Origin: a virus
DNA: 41,726 nt
IMG/VR virus record: IMGVR_UViG_3300027708_000133
Location: 1-41,726 of that record
Reading direction: 5' to 3' (one strand)
A program made the translations under genes and the position numbers. Every line of letters begins with the position of its first letter. The first letter of the stretch is position 1. Below the pieces are notes generated by a model. That model saw only the letters and a program-made list of their open reading frames with translations, did not search any database and was not told where the DNA came from. Below, one piece after another: positions 7,636 to 17,415 of the stretch.

Positions 7636-9780
7636 ATGTCAATTACCAGTATGAACGCCCGCATGGGCATGGCTGAAAAGCTAAGCATTCCTCAGTTGAC
7701 TAAAGCCGTACAAGATGGAACTGTCCCGTCTTTTATTGGTATTCCGCTCATTCAGCAGAAGATGAAAGAGCAGCAGGGCGCTGCATCTATGCAGCCACAA
7801 CAGCCTCCCGTGGCGCAACAGGTTCTTCAGCAGGCTATGGCTACGGAAGGTGTGCAAGCTCTGCCATCTAATATGCCACAAGAGTACGCCCAAGGTGGCA
7901 TCTTGCATTACGCGGATGGCGGTGATATTTATGATGATGAAGATTACGATCCAGAAGATGAGGCTCAAGCTTATGCCTTAAGCCAAGGCGAAGATTTGAT
8001 GGATCAACTGGTTTCCAGTCCAGATATGTATGAATACTCATCTGGACCCGGTATTGAAAGTTTGCGCGAAGTTAAATCTTCCCCATCTGGCAAAAGCTTT
8101 GAAGCAAAAGAAGCAAAGGTTCAAGTTGGTGATGGCACATCAGAGAAGTTGCTTAAACATATTCTCCACAAAGAAAGCCGTGGCCAACGCTATGACAAAG
8201 AAGGTAATCTCCTTACTTCTAGTAAAGGCGCTTTGGGTGAGATGCAAGTCATGCCCGCTACCGCCCGCGATCCCGGCTTTGGTATTGCTCCAGCTCGCAG
8301 CAACGATCCAGATGAACTGCGTCGTGTTGGAGAAGAGTACGCAAGAGTATTGCTAAACAAATATCGTGATCCTAAGTTAGCAGCTATTGCCTATAACATG
8401 GGACCCGGAAATACAGATAAATGGTTAGCTGCTGGCGCTGATATGTCTAAGCTCCCGCAAGAAACCCGTGGCTATGTCCAAGGTATGGCTGGTGGTGGCG
8501 CTGTGCATTTTGATGGCGGTGGCATTACCGACGTATTTAACATGACTCCAGATGAAGTCAAAGAATACGCTAAGCGCAAACTAAGACTTGAGCAGTTGAA
8601 ATCTGCATTTGGTTCTACACCAGCATCTTCGCCAACGGCAGCACCAGCAACCCCAAGCTCTCCCGCCGCCATGTCTCCGTTTGAAAGATATGTTAAGCCA
8701 ATGTTCCGTGCTGGATCATTGACATCTGCTGCCGCAAACCCTGCTGGCATTGCAACGCTTGGTGGTGGATCTTTGCTAAGCGCTGGAGCGGCAAACGCTT
8801 TATCCAACGCTACACCAGAACAGCGCGAGCAATTGATGGGCGATATTGGTAGTGATACTGGTTTGGCTGCAGCCATTATGAATGCCAGTAGTGGGCCAAA
8901 GCCGCCAGCTCCAGCAAAGCCATATGACTTTACCCAATTTGATGCAGCGACAGATCGCTACATGAAAGAAAGAGAGCAGGCTAAAACTAAAACTCCATCC
9001 GCCTCTGCCACCCCATTTGCTGGTTATGAAACTCCAGACCTTGTTTCTGGGGCTTATGGTTCATCTACATCGCAGGCCGAGGCGCCAGCAACTCAAGCGG
9101 CGCCAGCAGAACAGGTTGCCCAAGCAAATCCAGCGGCTGGTATTGAAGAACTGCTAAACAAACGCGAAGCTGGCCTCGGCAAGCAGCGTGACATTGACAA
9201 CTACATGAGTCTGTTGTCTGCTGGTCTAGGCATGATGGGTGGAACATCACCATTTGCTGCTGCCAATATTGGTCAAGGCGCACAGGCTGGTATCAAGACA
9301 TATGGAGATGCTGCTGCCCGTCGTGTGGCAGAAGAGAACGCCATTTTGTCTGGCCGTCTGGGTGCATACAAGTACGCCGGAAGCAGAGCGCAGGCAGATG
9401 CCATGATGGCTCTTCGCAAAGATCTGCAAAATCAACAGCTTGGCTACAACAGAGAAAGACTTGCTCAAACTGGCAAAGAACACGAAGCAACTCTTGCTCA
9501 AAGAGTATCAGCCAAGCAGCTTGATCTAATTAAGAACGAGCAAGATAGGGCTTTGGCCACGGCAGCTAAACTTGTTGGGGATAATCCAGCAGCATTGAGC
9601 ATGAGTGACACACAGAAAGCTGAAGCCGTGAGAAAGATGGCTGACAGCTTGCTGATGCAAAACAAGATGTATAGAACCTCCCATATAAAAGAATATGGCG
9701 CAGATCCATTTGCCGACATGGGTGGTGGCGGAGGTGGCACTAGATTAAAATTTGACGCTCAAGGGCAGCAAATTAAATAA
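7636..9780 (+). CDS. internal virion protein with lytic transglycosylase (SLT) domain
   Basis: This 714-residue protein carries a soluble lytic transglycosylase domain at about residues 170-285. The catalytic Glu is E180 in LHKESRGQ, followed by GALGEMQVMPATA (198-210) and AIAYNMGPGNTDKWL (250-264), the three hallmark blocks of the goose-lysozyme/SLT fold. Ejected virion proteins with this domain (for example T7 gp16) open the peptidoglycan for DNA entry. Gly turn motifs (ILHYADGGDI at 89 and AVHFDGGGI at 289) flank the domain and echo those in the gene at 4691. The rest is Ala/Pro-rich linker and a C-terminal helical region. It lies directly before the giant ejected protein. Confidence 0.85.
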   Translation: MSITSMNARMGMAEKLSIPQLTKAVQDGTVPSFIGIPLIQQKMKEQQGAASMQPQQPPVAQQVLQQAMATEGVQALPSNMPQEYAQGGILHYADGGDIYDDEDYDPEDEAQAYALSQGEDLMDQLVSSPDMYEYSSGPGIESLREVKSSPSGKSFEAKEAKVQVGDGTSEKLLKHILHKESRGQRYDKEGNLLTSSKGALGEMQVMPATARDPGFGIAPARSNDPDELRRVGEEYARVLLNKYRDPKLAAIAYNMGPGNTDKWLAAGADMSKLPQETRGYVQGMAGGGAVHFDGGGITDVFNMTPDEVKEYAKRKLRLEQLKSAFGSTPASSPTAAPATPSSPAAMSPFERYVKPMFRAGSLTSAAANPAGIATLGGGSLLSAGAANALSNATPEQREQLMGDIGSDTGLAAAIMNASSGPKPPAPAKPYDFTQFDAATDRYMKEREQAKTKTPSASATPFAGYETPDLVSGAYGSSTSQAEAPATQAAPAEQVAQANPAAGIEELLNKREAGLGKQRDIDNYMSLLSAGLGMMGGTSPFAAANIGQGAQAGIKTYGDAAARRVAEENAILSGRLGAYKYAGSRAQADAMMALRKDLQNQQLGYNRERLAQTGKEHEATLAQRVSAKQLDLIKNEQDRALATAAKLVGDNPAALSMSDTQKAEAVRKMADSLLMQNKMYRTSHIKEYGADPFADMGGGGGGTRLKFDAQGQQIK

Positions 9781-9789
9781 GGAACTGAC

Positions 9790-12700
9790 ATGGCTATTGA
9801 AGCGGAACTGGCAGATGGCAGAATCCTTGAGTTTCCCGATGGCACAGACCCAAAGGTCATTCAGAATACTGTAAAGAAACTAATGGGGACTGCTGAGCCC
9901 AAGCTCGGCGACTATGTAAAAGACATCCCCAAGGCTGTTGGCCGTGGTGCCACTGGTCTTTTGGAAACATCTGCAATTGGTGCATCTGCTTTACTGCCAG
10001 AGGAATACGAGCTGGCCGCCCGTAAAGGCATATCATCACTTGCGGAACCAGCAAAACAATATCTAGCCCCGTCTAGCCAAGAGGTTGGTGAATCTGTTTC
10101 CAGCAAGCTTGCGTCTGGCGTTGGCTCTACTCTGCCGTTCTTTGCCCTAGGCCCCGCTGGATTACTGGGTCGTGTTGCTGGTGCTGGCTTGGGTGTTGCA
10201 GCAGGCGCTGGCGAAGCTCGTCAGGCGGCAGAAGCAAAAGGTGCTACACCAGAAGAGCGTCGCCTTGCTACGCAACTGGGCGCACCTACTGGTCTATTAG
10301 ACATACTTGCCCCACAAATTACTTTATTTAAAGGCGTCATTGGTAATGCTCTAGCCCGTGGTGGTGTCGAAGGTGCTACTGAGGCTGCGCAGAAAATTGC
10401 ACAGAATTTAATTGCTAGGGGTGTATACGATCCAAAGCAAGATGTTCTTGCTGGCTCTGGTGAAGAGGGTGCATATGGCGCTGGCGTTGGCGCATTAACT
10501 AGTTTGATTGTTGACTTGACGCTTGGCCGTAAAGGTCGTGCTCCTGCAAACATTAGCCCAGCAGCACAAGCTGCCGCGCCTGAGCAAGCACCTCCAGAAC
10601 AACCTGTACCACAAGCGCCAACTGGTGGTTTGTCTGCTGAGCGTGCCGCAGAGTTGCGCGCAGAAGCAGATGCAGAGGCTGCCGCTAATGCTCCGAAGCT
10701 TGCGTTGGAAATGAACCAGCCGTTTACGCCCGTTGCCCTGCCAGACGGGTCGGTTGCGCTGACCAAACAAGACCTAGACAACTATGAGCGCGAGCAGTTT
10801 GAAAAGCAATATGCGCCACAGCCCAATTTAAACCAAGCCGTCCCCGCCGCTACTCCGCCTCAGCTCGGCTATTCTCCTTTGGCTGGCGTGCCAACAGTAT
10901 CTGCTGATGGCGTTGTTGCGTTAACACCAGAGCAAAAGTTTCAAGCTAGATATGCACCACAGCCCGTTCGCATTACGCAAGAGCAGTGGAATACCATGTC
11001 TCCAGAGGAGAGAGATGCCGCATCAGTTAAAGCGCATCTTGATGAGCAAGCTCGCATAGAAGCAGCGCAAGCGGAAACAGAAAAAAAGAAACCAAAAGAA
11101 ACTGATATATGGAGTAAGGCCGAATTAGAGGCTATGAAGAAAAAGGGCAAAGCAAGAAAAGCTGGCCCCACCATTAAAGCTACAGAGCATCCAGAAAACA
11201 TTGGAGTAATCGGTACTGATGACAAAGGCTTGCCAATCCCCGGCCTGTTAAGCGAAGGCGCAAAGCCATTTGTATCCAAGGATGTAGCTGATTACGTCCG
11301 CAAGAACCAGCCAATGATGAAGAGCGTTCAGTTAAAGGATGGTAGCTACGTGCTATCCCCTAAGACTGAGGCCGAGATAGCAAGTCAAGAAAAGTCAAAG
11401 ATTCATGTAGCAACTTCTGGCGCAAAAGGCGAGCCTATAGATGCAAGTGCATTTATCGCTGGTGCTGGTGGTCTGAGCTTTGATACACAGCCAGATGTCT
11501 ACTCGCGGGATGAGAACCCCAAGATAGGGAATAGAAGCCTATTCCAAAAAAATGGCGTGAGTTTGGATCAAGCGGGCGAGATGCTGCAACAGGCTGGATA
11601 CTTTGATAGCTTGCCAGAGGGTAGCGATTCATACACAGAGAACGATGTCATAGAGGCTATTACTGGCAAGATATATAGGCCAGAGGATGAGGCGTTACTT
11701 GCTGAGAAAGAAGTAACAAAGCGAGAAGCGGCTGAGAGATATGCGGAAAACAAAGCCAGCACAGAAGTTCAAATGGCTGAAGATATGGGCTATCCCAATA
11801 CGCCCAAGGGTATTGCTGATAGTTTCTTGGAAAGAGCGACCGACCAAGGGATTGATGTTGAGTCTATTCAAGAGCAGGCCGCAAGAGAAGCTCAGGGACA
11901 GCCAGAAGATTTTTACCATGACCGAGTGAGTGCGCTTGCCCGCGAGGCAATGAGCAATACAAGCACGCTGTATTCTGTCAATAAAGAAAACAAACCTAAG
12001 AAAGCTAACGCCAAAGAACTCAAGATGCAAAAAGATCTTGAGGGCAAGTCAATGGTGCAGGCCGCACAGTACCTTATTACTAATGCACCTAATGCTTTCC
12101 AGAAGTTTGTTGCCAAAAAAGTATTGAATGTTATTAAGGAAATGGAAGCCCGTGGCGTGGACTTCAACTTTGAAGTTCAAACTGGCAACACCCGCAATAG
12201 CGGTTTGTATGACGGCGAAGGTTTAACAACGCACTTCTTCAATAAAGAAGGCAAGCCTTTACGCATACAGGTATTACTAAATGGCGCACCAGTATTTGAG
12301 AATCAACGTGGATATCCATCTGGTTTGAGCTATAAGACATTGATGCATGAGTTGCTGCACGTTGCAACCAGCGCCAAGGTTTGGTATCTGGCCGACACCC
12401 ACCCAGCCGTCAAAGAGTTAAATGACCTTTACAGGCTGGTTGCAGAAGAGTACAAAAAACAACGAGCTAATGGAACTCTTCCAGATTTCTTAAAAAACTT
12501 TAACAAGGGTTACAACAACGCCCTATCAGATGCCAATGAAATGCTAACGTGGTCTATGACAGATGAGCGTATGCAGAAGTGGATGAGCGATATTAAGGTT
12601 GGAGACAAGACTGTTTTCTCCAAGATCGTTGACTTGATCCGTCAGGTTTTGGGTATGCCCAAGCCATTTGAGACCGCGCTTGACCGCTTAGTCCGCACCA

Positions 12701-15700
12701 CAGATTCTTTGTTGGACATGGATACGCAAGTTCTGGAAGACGGAATGATTGCAAAGGGCAAATCGTTTGGCGGAACAAAGCAGCCAACCAAGAAGATGCC
12801 TACTGAGCAGCAAACTCTGTTCTCCAAGCGGGCACAGGAGATGTTTAACAAACTGCAAACTGGCAAGGCAGACATTACTAACACACCAGCGTTCAAGCGT
12901 TGGTTTGGTAATAGCAAGGTAGTGGGTGAAGATGGAAATGCATTAGTTGTTTATCACGGAACAAAAAACTTTAAAGGCAATGCATTTAAATCTGATGTTA
13001 AACGTGCAAACAGAGCGGGTAACGTGGAAGGATATTATTTTTCCCCAGATCCAGATGAGGCAAGCGGATACGCAAAAAATAGGGATACTGATAAATATGA
13101 AGAAGGCGCGCAAGTATTACCCGTTTATTTAAGTATTCAAAAGCCATACATACCAAGGAAGAGTTATGTTTCTGAGGCAATGAAGAAACAGTATTTGAAA
13201 GAAATGATTGATGCCAATTCGCAGCTTGGTGCTAGGGCTGAGAAATGGGCTGAAACAAAGTTATACCATTTAACAGAATACGGATTGCCAAGTGCAAATT
13301 CACTAAATGGCGATGGTGCTGCTGCAAAAAGAATTCTTCAAGCCGGCGGCTATGATGGTTTTTTGGACGGTATACATTGGGTTGCATTTGATCCAACACA
13401 AATTAAATCTGTATTCAACGAAGGTGCGTTTTCTCCAGACGAAGTAAGAATAAACAAACTACAGTTTGGCAAGAAGGCTGAGCCTACTCCTACTGGTAAT
13501 GGCCAAGCGTCACTGGATAACCTGACTACTATGGGCAGGACTGTAGCTGCGCCAGAACCCAGCTATCTGGCCAAGGTTAAGGAGTCATGGGATAACGCCC
13601 GCGATAACCCAAAGGCTACGGCAGAGGCTGCTCGCACTTCATTCCAACGCTTCCGCGACAGGATTGAGACATGGGCATTCTCTAGCGATGCCGCTTTGAA
13701 CAACGCTATCCGCCGCGAGGTGATGGCTTCTACCGCAGGCCAAGAGGAAAAGATTGGTTTGATGCTGAACGCCAGCTTGAGCCAAACTGTTCACTCGGAT
13801 GCGGTGGCCAGTTTGTTCTTGCAAAAGGGCGGCATTACCTATGACAAGAGTCTGCACAAATGGGTGGGCAAAGAGACAGACGATAACTTCGTTACCTTAT
13901 CTAAGCAGCTCGATGCCATTGCAGAAAAGAATGGCCTAACCAAACCGCAGATAGAACTGATCGCCCATGCTGCATTTGAGGCTAAACGCACCAAGTCATT
14001 GATTGGCTTTAACAATGAGCTGACCGCAAAGATTGCCACCATCCAAGCGGAAGCTGCATCTAAGCGCAAATCATCACCCGTTGCTGCGTCTGCTTTGAGC
14101 GAGAAAGCTCAGCGCATGAAGGAGGAGTTTAAATACATCCATCTAGACGATGCTGAGATTGCGGCAGGCATGAAGTTCTTTCAGATTCATCCTGAGTTGA
14201 ATGAGGTTGTTAAGACTTGGAACAGGATCCGTGATAACGCTGCTGACGTATTGGTAGAGAGTGGGCTGTGGAGTAGGGGTGATGCTGAGTTCTTATTGAG
14301 CAATGCAGACTATGTGCCGTTCTACCGCGAAGATCAGCTTGAGCAAGGCCAAGGCCCGAAAGAGTTTATCCGTGGTCTGAAGGTGCAGGCCAAGGAGCGC
14401 AAGCTCAAAGGATCTGACAAGCCCGTCAATGACATATTTGACAACCAAGTTCGCTGGGTTCAATACTCCATCAACCGCGCCGTTCGTAATCGTTCTGCTA
14501 TTGCGCTGGCCGATACAGCCGTGTCTGTTGGTGCAGCCAAGCAAGTGCAAAGCTCAAAGGATGGAGCTAACGTCACCCGCATCTGGCGTGACGGCAAGGA
14601 AGAGTTCTATGACATGGCTGACCCTATGTTCATGGAAGCATTCAATGGCCTAGAGGCTGTTGTCATTCCATCATGGAAGTGGGCATCCACCCTAGCCAAT
14701 ACGCTGCGCCAGTCTGTGGTGATGTACCCACTGTTCTCCGTGGCGCAGGTGCCACAGGACTCGTTTGCCGCCATGTTCTCCTCTGGCTTGAAGCCACAGT
14801 ATGCATTGCGTATTCCTATCCTTGCGGTCAAGGAGTTCATCCAGACGCTGCGCGGTAAGAGCAAGTCACATGAAGAGCTGAAGAACATTGGTGCCGTGGG
14901 TGTGCGCGACTTTACATCCGCTATGGTGCGTGAGGATGCAGAGATATTCTCTGGCCTTAAAGCGCCGCCCGGCTTGCTAGGTAAACTGAAGTATGGTCTA
15001 AACCATATTGCTATGGCTGCCGACAACGCCGTCCGTCAGGCTGTGTTCGAGGCCGCAGAAGCACAGGGCTTGAGCAAGGCAGAGGCGTTTGAGAAAGCTT
15101 TTGAAGTATTCAATGTGCGCCGCAAAGGTAGCAGTAAGACTATGGCTTTGGCAAGCCAACTTGTGCCGTTCTTTAACGCATATCTTGCAGCTCAGAACGT
15201 AGCCTACAAAACAATTACTGGCCGAGGCACATCACCAGAAGACCGCGTTAACGCACTGCAAACACTGGCTGCTACCACCGCCTCGGTAATGACGCTATCG
15301 TTGCTCTATGCCATGCTGAACGGCGATGATGATGATTACAACAAGAAGCCTGCTGTCCAGCGTGATCGTCTGTTGATGATCCCCGGCACAGGCGGCATGA
15401 GCATTCCTCTGCGTTCTGACTTATTCACCATACCCAAGATCATCACAGAACATATGTATCTGCTGATGACTGACAAGGGTTATGAGGATGGCCGCAAGTT
15501 CCGCGAGTCAATCACCAATGCCTTGGGCAACTCCTTGCTCGGACCGACTGCCGTGCCACAAGCCATCAAGCCCATTATTGAAGTCGCCATCAATCACGAC
15601 TTCTTCCAAGGCCGTCCGCTAGTGGGAACCTACCAGAAAAAACTAGAGACCGAGCGGCAGTTTACGGACAGCACATCTGAGATGGCCAAGTTTATTGGTA

Positions 15701-16218
15701 GCTCTGGCTTGATCTCTCCTATTGCTGTGGATCATTTGATTCGAGGAATGCTTGGATCTGTTGGTGGTTTAACGCTATACATGACTAGCGCCATGCTCGA
15801 TAGCAACCCAGAAGCACCGCGCCCATCCTTGTCTCTGCAAGATGCCATAGCTACCTTGCCGGGCATGAGCGGGTTCGTGGCCAAGACTTATGAGAACTCT
15901 CTTAAGCGTGACTTCTATTCCCTCAAGGAAGATGTTGATAGATCTGTCAACACTTTCAACGATCTTAAGAAGCGAAGCCCAGAAGAGATACCAGCTTTCC
16001 TTGCTAAGCAAGAGAATATGCAGCGCCTTGGACTGCAGAAGTCCGTCAACAAAGTGGCCGAGAATCTGTCAAAGATACGTGACAGTATTTCCCGCATCAC
16101 CAACGCCAACATGCCAGCAGATGAGAAGCAAAAGCAGATTCAAATCCTCAGACAAGTGGAAGAAGACCTATTAAAAGGCGTCAATGTGAAGCAGCTCAGA
16201 GAGTTTGGAATGGTCTAA
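9790..16218 (+). CDS. giant ejected polyvalent protein: metallopeptidase, ADP-ribosyltransferase-like and LPD38-like domains
   Basis: This 2142-residue protein has several parts. Residues 1-33 form a short module common in phage proteins. Residues 100-250 are Gly/Ala-rich hydrophobic helices that may enter membranes. Residues 780-930 contain a zinc peptidase motif, HELLH at 853-857, with a candidate third ligand E917 in NEML. Residues 1031-1222 resemble the polyvalent-protein ADP-ribosyltransferase domain (TPAFKRWFG, VVYHGTKNF at 1053-1061, GYYFSPDPDEASGYA, GGYDGFLDG). About residues 1640-1850 resemble LPD38 (large polyvalent protein-associated domain), with PFFNAYLAAQNVAYKTITGRG. Such proteins are thought to be packaged in the capsid and injected to modify host targets early in infection. 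Domain calls are from motif memory, and the targets are unknown. Confidence 0.8.
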   Translation: MAIEAELADGRILEFPDGTDPKVIQNTVKKLMGTAEPKLGDYVKDIPKAVGRGATGLLETSAIGASALLPEEYELAARKGISSLAEPAKQYLAPSSQEVGESVSSKLASGVGSTLPFFALGPAGLLGRVAGAGLGVAAGAGEARQAAEAKGATPEERRLATQLGAPTGLLDILAPQITLFKGVIGNALARGGVEGATEAAQKIAQNLIARGVYDPKQDVLAGSGEEGAYGAGVGALTSLIVDLTLGRKGRAPANISPAAQAAAPEQAPPEQPVPQAPTGGLSAERAAELRAEADAEAAANAPKLALEMNQPFTPVALPDGSVALTKQDLDNYEREQFEKQYAPQPNLNQAVPAATPPQLGYSPLAGVPTVSADGVVALTPEQKFQARYAPQPVRITQEQWNTMSPEERDAASVKAHLDEQARIEAAQAETEKKKPKETDIWSKAELEAMKKKGKARKAGPTIKATEHPENIGVIGTDDKGLPIPGLLSEGAKPFVSKDVADYVRKNQPMMKSVQLKDGSYVLSPKTEAEIASQEKSKIHVATSGAKGEPIDASAFIAGAGGLSFDTQPDVYSRDENPKIGNRSLFQKNGVSLDQAGEMLQQAGYFDSLPEGSDSYTENDVIEAITGKIYRPEDEALLAEKEVTKREAAERYAENKASTEVQMAEDMGYPNTPKGIADSFLERATDQGIDVESIQEQAAREAQGQPEDFYHDRVSALAREAMSNTSTLYSVNKENKPKKANAKELKMQKDLEGKSMVQAAQYLITNAPNAFQKFVAKKVLNVIKEMEARGVDFNFEVQTGNTRNSGLYDGEGLTTHFFNKEGKPLRIQVLLNGAPVFENQRGYPSGLSYKTLMHELLHVATSAKVWYLADTHPAVKELNDLYRLVAEEYKKQRANGTLPDFLKNFNKGYNNALSDANEMLTWSMTDERMQKWMSDIKVGDKTVFSKIVDLIRQVLGMPKPFETALDRLVRTTDSLLDMDTQVLEDGMIAKGKSFGGTKQPTKKMPTEQQTLFSKRAQEMFNKLQTGKADITNTPAFKRWFGNSKVVGEDGNALVVYHGTKNFKGNAFKSDVKRANRAGNVEGYYFSPDPDEASGYAKNRDTDKYEEGAQVLPVYLSIQKPYIPRKSYVSEAMKKQYLKEMIDANSQLGARAEKWAETKLYHLTEYGLPSANSLNGDGAAAKRILQAGGYDGFLDGIHWVAFDPTQIKSVFNEGAFSPDEVRINKLQFGKKAEPTPTGNGQASLDNLTTMGRTVAAPEPSYLAKVKESWDNARDNPKATAEAARTSFQRFRDRIETWAFSSDAALNNAIRREVMASTAGQEEKIGLMLNASLSQTVHSDAVASLFLQKGGITYDKSLHKWVGKETDDNFVTLSKQLDAIAEKNGLTKPQIELIAHAAFEAKRTKSLIGFNNELTAKIATIQAEAASKRKSSPVAASALSEKAQRMKEEFKYIHLDDAEIAAGMKFFQIHPELNEVVKTWNRIRDNAADVLVESGLWSRGDAEFLLSNADYVPFYREDQLEQGQGPKEFIRGLKVQAKERKLKGSDKPVNDIFDNQVRWVQYSINRAVRNRSAIALADTAVSVGAAKQVQSSKDGANVTRIWRDGKEEFYDMADPMFMEAFNGLEAVVIPSWKWASTLANTLRQSVVMYPLFSVAQVPQDSFAAMFSSGLKPQYALRIPILAVKEFIQTLRGKSKSHEELKNIGAVGVRDFTSAMVREDAEIFSGLKAPPGLLGKLKYGLNHIAMAADNAVRQAVFEAAEAQGLSKAEAFEKAFEVFNVRRKGSSKTMALASQLVPFFNAYLAAQNVAYKTITGRGTSPEDRVNALQTLAATTASVMTLSLLYAMLNGDDDDYNKKPAVQRDRLLMIPGTGGMSIPLRSDLFTIPKIITEHMYLLMTDKGYEDGRKFRESITNALGNSLLGPTAVPQAIKPIIEVAINHDFFQGRPLVGTYQKKLETERQFTDSTSEMAKFIGSSGLISPIAVDHLIRGMLGSVGGLTLYMTSAMLDSNPEAPRPSLSLQDAIATLPGMSGFVAKTYENSLKRDFYSLKEDVDRSVNTFNDLKKRSPEEIPAFLAKQENMQRLGLQKSVNKVAENLSKIRDSISRITNANMPADEKQKQIQILRQVEEDLLKGVNVKQLREFGMV

Positions 16219-16224
16219 AAAACT

Positions 16225-16253
16225 AAAGCAACCTAAACGTTTATGTTGCTTTT
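16225..16253. terminator. bidirectional terminator-like hairpin; copy 1 of the 22-bp palindrome
   Basis: The 22-bp palindrome occupies 16228-16249 (half sites GCAACCTAAAC and GTTTATGTTGC, one mismatch), flanked by AAA on the left and TTTT on the right. It lies in the 46-base gap between the convergent stops at 16218 and 16265. RNA from either strand would fold into a stem followed by T-rich sequence, so it could end transcription in both directions. Read on the minus strand it follows the last gene of the recombination operon, and its flank (TTTAGCGAAAAGC) is shared with copy 3. Confidence 0.7.
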
Positions 16254-16264
16254 CGCTAAAAGTA

Positions 16265-16525
16265 TTAACTTTCGAGCAGCCGTGCAATAGTTATATTTAA
16301 TGCGTCAATCTCATCCATTTTCTTGAGAGACCACATTCTTTTTTGTCCGTGCCACCCCATGACTGCCCCTTGATGGCAATCTTTGCACAGGGCTACACAG
16401 GTATATTGTCTATGTTGCTTTACATGATGAGCGTCACTTGGAGCTGACGCATCACAGACCGAACAGGGAAGTTCTTTCACCCGTGCTAGGTGTTTTCGCT
16501 CCTTGGCGGTCAGTGTGTTGTTCAT
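16265..16525 (-). CDS. small HNH-type zinc nuclease-like protein (Ref/DUF968-like)
   Basis: This 86-residue protein has the pattern C21-x2-C24, H33-H34 (DAHHVKQ), C47-x2-C50-H51 (LCKDCHQG) and H59 (WHGQ). This is the zinc-binding HNH pattern seen in phage proteins related to the P1 RecA-dependent nuclease Ref and DUF968. Such enzymes cut DNA within recombination intermediates. It is the last gene of the minus-strand recombination operon with the SSB, Erf and PD-(D/E)XK genes, which supports a role in DNA recombination. Its 5' end overlaps the next gene upstream by four bases. Confidence 0.75.
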   Translation of the reverse strand: MNNTLTAKERKHLARVKELPCSVCDASAPSDAHHVKQHRQYTCVALCKDCHQGAVMGWHGQKRMWSLKKMDEIDALNITIARLLES

Positions 16526-16722
16526 GTTCTGATCTCTCTTTCTCGGATCATGGCCTCCGCTTTGTCATAGGCTTCTTTGGCTGCATCATCTGGGTGGTTC
16601 ATAGGAGAAGCACTTAGCATGGCGAAGGCGGCAAAGAAGTCTGTCAGCGTCATGTCTTGTAGTTCTACTGGCTCCTGTTTAGGTTGCAGTAGCTCTATGC
16701 CTTCAGCTTTTTTTCTTGCCAT
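16522..16722 (-). CDS. hypothetical small protein of the recombination operon
   Basis: I do not recognise this 66-residue protein. It begins MARKKAEGIELL, has a hydrophobic helix (LTDFFAAFAMLSAS) and ends with a charged helix (AAKEAYDKAEAMIREREIRT). It overlaps the genes on both sides (four bases downstream, 20 bases upstream), consistent with translational coupling in the operon. A site resembling AAGGAG lies upstream of the ATG inside the preceding gene. No function is proposed. Confidence 0.65.
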   Translation of the reverse strand: MARKKAEGIELLQPKQEPVELQDMTLTDFFAAFAMLSASPMNHPDDAAKEAYDKAEAMIREREIRT

Positions 16723-17011
16723 TTGGTTTCTCCTTGGGGATTAGTTTCTCAATCTGAACAATTAGACCCTCTGCTACTGTTTCCCCATTAAAGGCTATGT
16801 TAGACGCTTTGTCATTCTTGTTAATGATGTCCATCGCGTCTCGCAATCCTTTCTTGTAGCCGCCATCAAACTGGGTATCGCCCTCGATGATGAGAGTAAT
16901 GGCATCACGGACTAGGCCAGATGCTTTGCGGTCTCCTGCCGCCGCCTTCAGCTTGGCGTGGATGTCTTTCCTCAAATGGACTGAGTAAGGGATTAGGTGG
17001 TTGTCTTCCAT
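16703..17011 (-). CDS. ribbon-helix-helix (Arc-like) DNA-binding protein
   Basis: The first 50 of 102 residues read as a ribbon-helix-helix fold: a beta strand (PYSVHLRKD), then helix A (IHAKLKAAAGD) and helix B (ASGLVRDAITLII). Proteins of this type bind DNA operators as dimers. The rest is charged and helical, ending in a Lys-rich tail (PKEKPNGKKKS). It may regulate its own operon, whose promoter carries a 6-bp inverted repeat (19530-19548); that link is an inference. It overlaps both neighbours slightly. Confidence 0.6.
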   Translation of the reverse strand: MEDNHLIPYSVHLRKDIHAKLKAAAGDRKASGLVRDAITLIIEGDTQFDGGYKKGLRDAMDIINKNDKASNIAFNGETVAEGLIVQIEKLIPKEKPNGKKKS

Positions 17012-17415
17012 TGTTGGAACTCCTGATGTATGAATTTAAATTGTTGTGCTGCTTGTTTGTTTTCTTTAAGCTCAGAACGTGAGCTTATGAGTAGTTCACC
17101 CCTTAGCCAGTCTGTTGCCGCCTCTTCTGACGGTTTGTTGATTTGTCCTGTCTCTATCAGGAACTTGTGAAAGAACGGGTCTTTACATAGGATGCCGGCC
17201 AGACGGACGATATCTTTGGATGGGTACTCCTGTTCCCTATCCATAGGCTTGCCGTCATCAGCAAGCCGAACCATTACCACTTGATACCGCGCACCCACAA
17301 AGTCACGCATGATGTCTTCGCAGATATCGTCGGGATGCACAGACAGGGTAAGAACATACCCCGTCCTATCTTGCTTCATGGCTATCTTCCTAGCCTCAAA
17401 GTGAGATGTTTGCAT
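16993..17415 (-). CDS. hypothetical protein next to SSB-like gene
   Basis: The 140-residue product has a beta-rich N-terminal half: GYVLTLSVHPDD, then ARYQVVMVRLADDGKP. Small phage proteins beginning in this way are common next to single-strand binding and recombination genes, but I know of no defined function. A helical C-terminal part (ATDWLRGELLISSRSELKENK) follows. The ATG overlaps the stop of the SSB-like gene by one base. It may belong to the same recombination complex. Confidence 0.65.
   Translation of the reverse strand: MQTSHFEARKIAMKQDRTGYVLTLSVHPDDICEDIMRDFVGARYQVVMVRLADDGKPMDREQEYPSKDIVRLAGILCKDPFFHKFLIETGQINKPSEEAATDWLRGELLISSRSELKENKQAAQQFKFIHQEFQQWKTTT

Noticed and set aside
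10221-10781. 186-codon minus-strand frame inside the giant protein gene
   Set aside because: Ser/Ala/Pro-rich low-complexity product that mirrors the codon use of the Ala-rich plus-strand gene; no promoter or start site.
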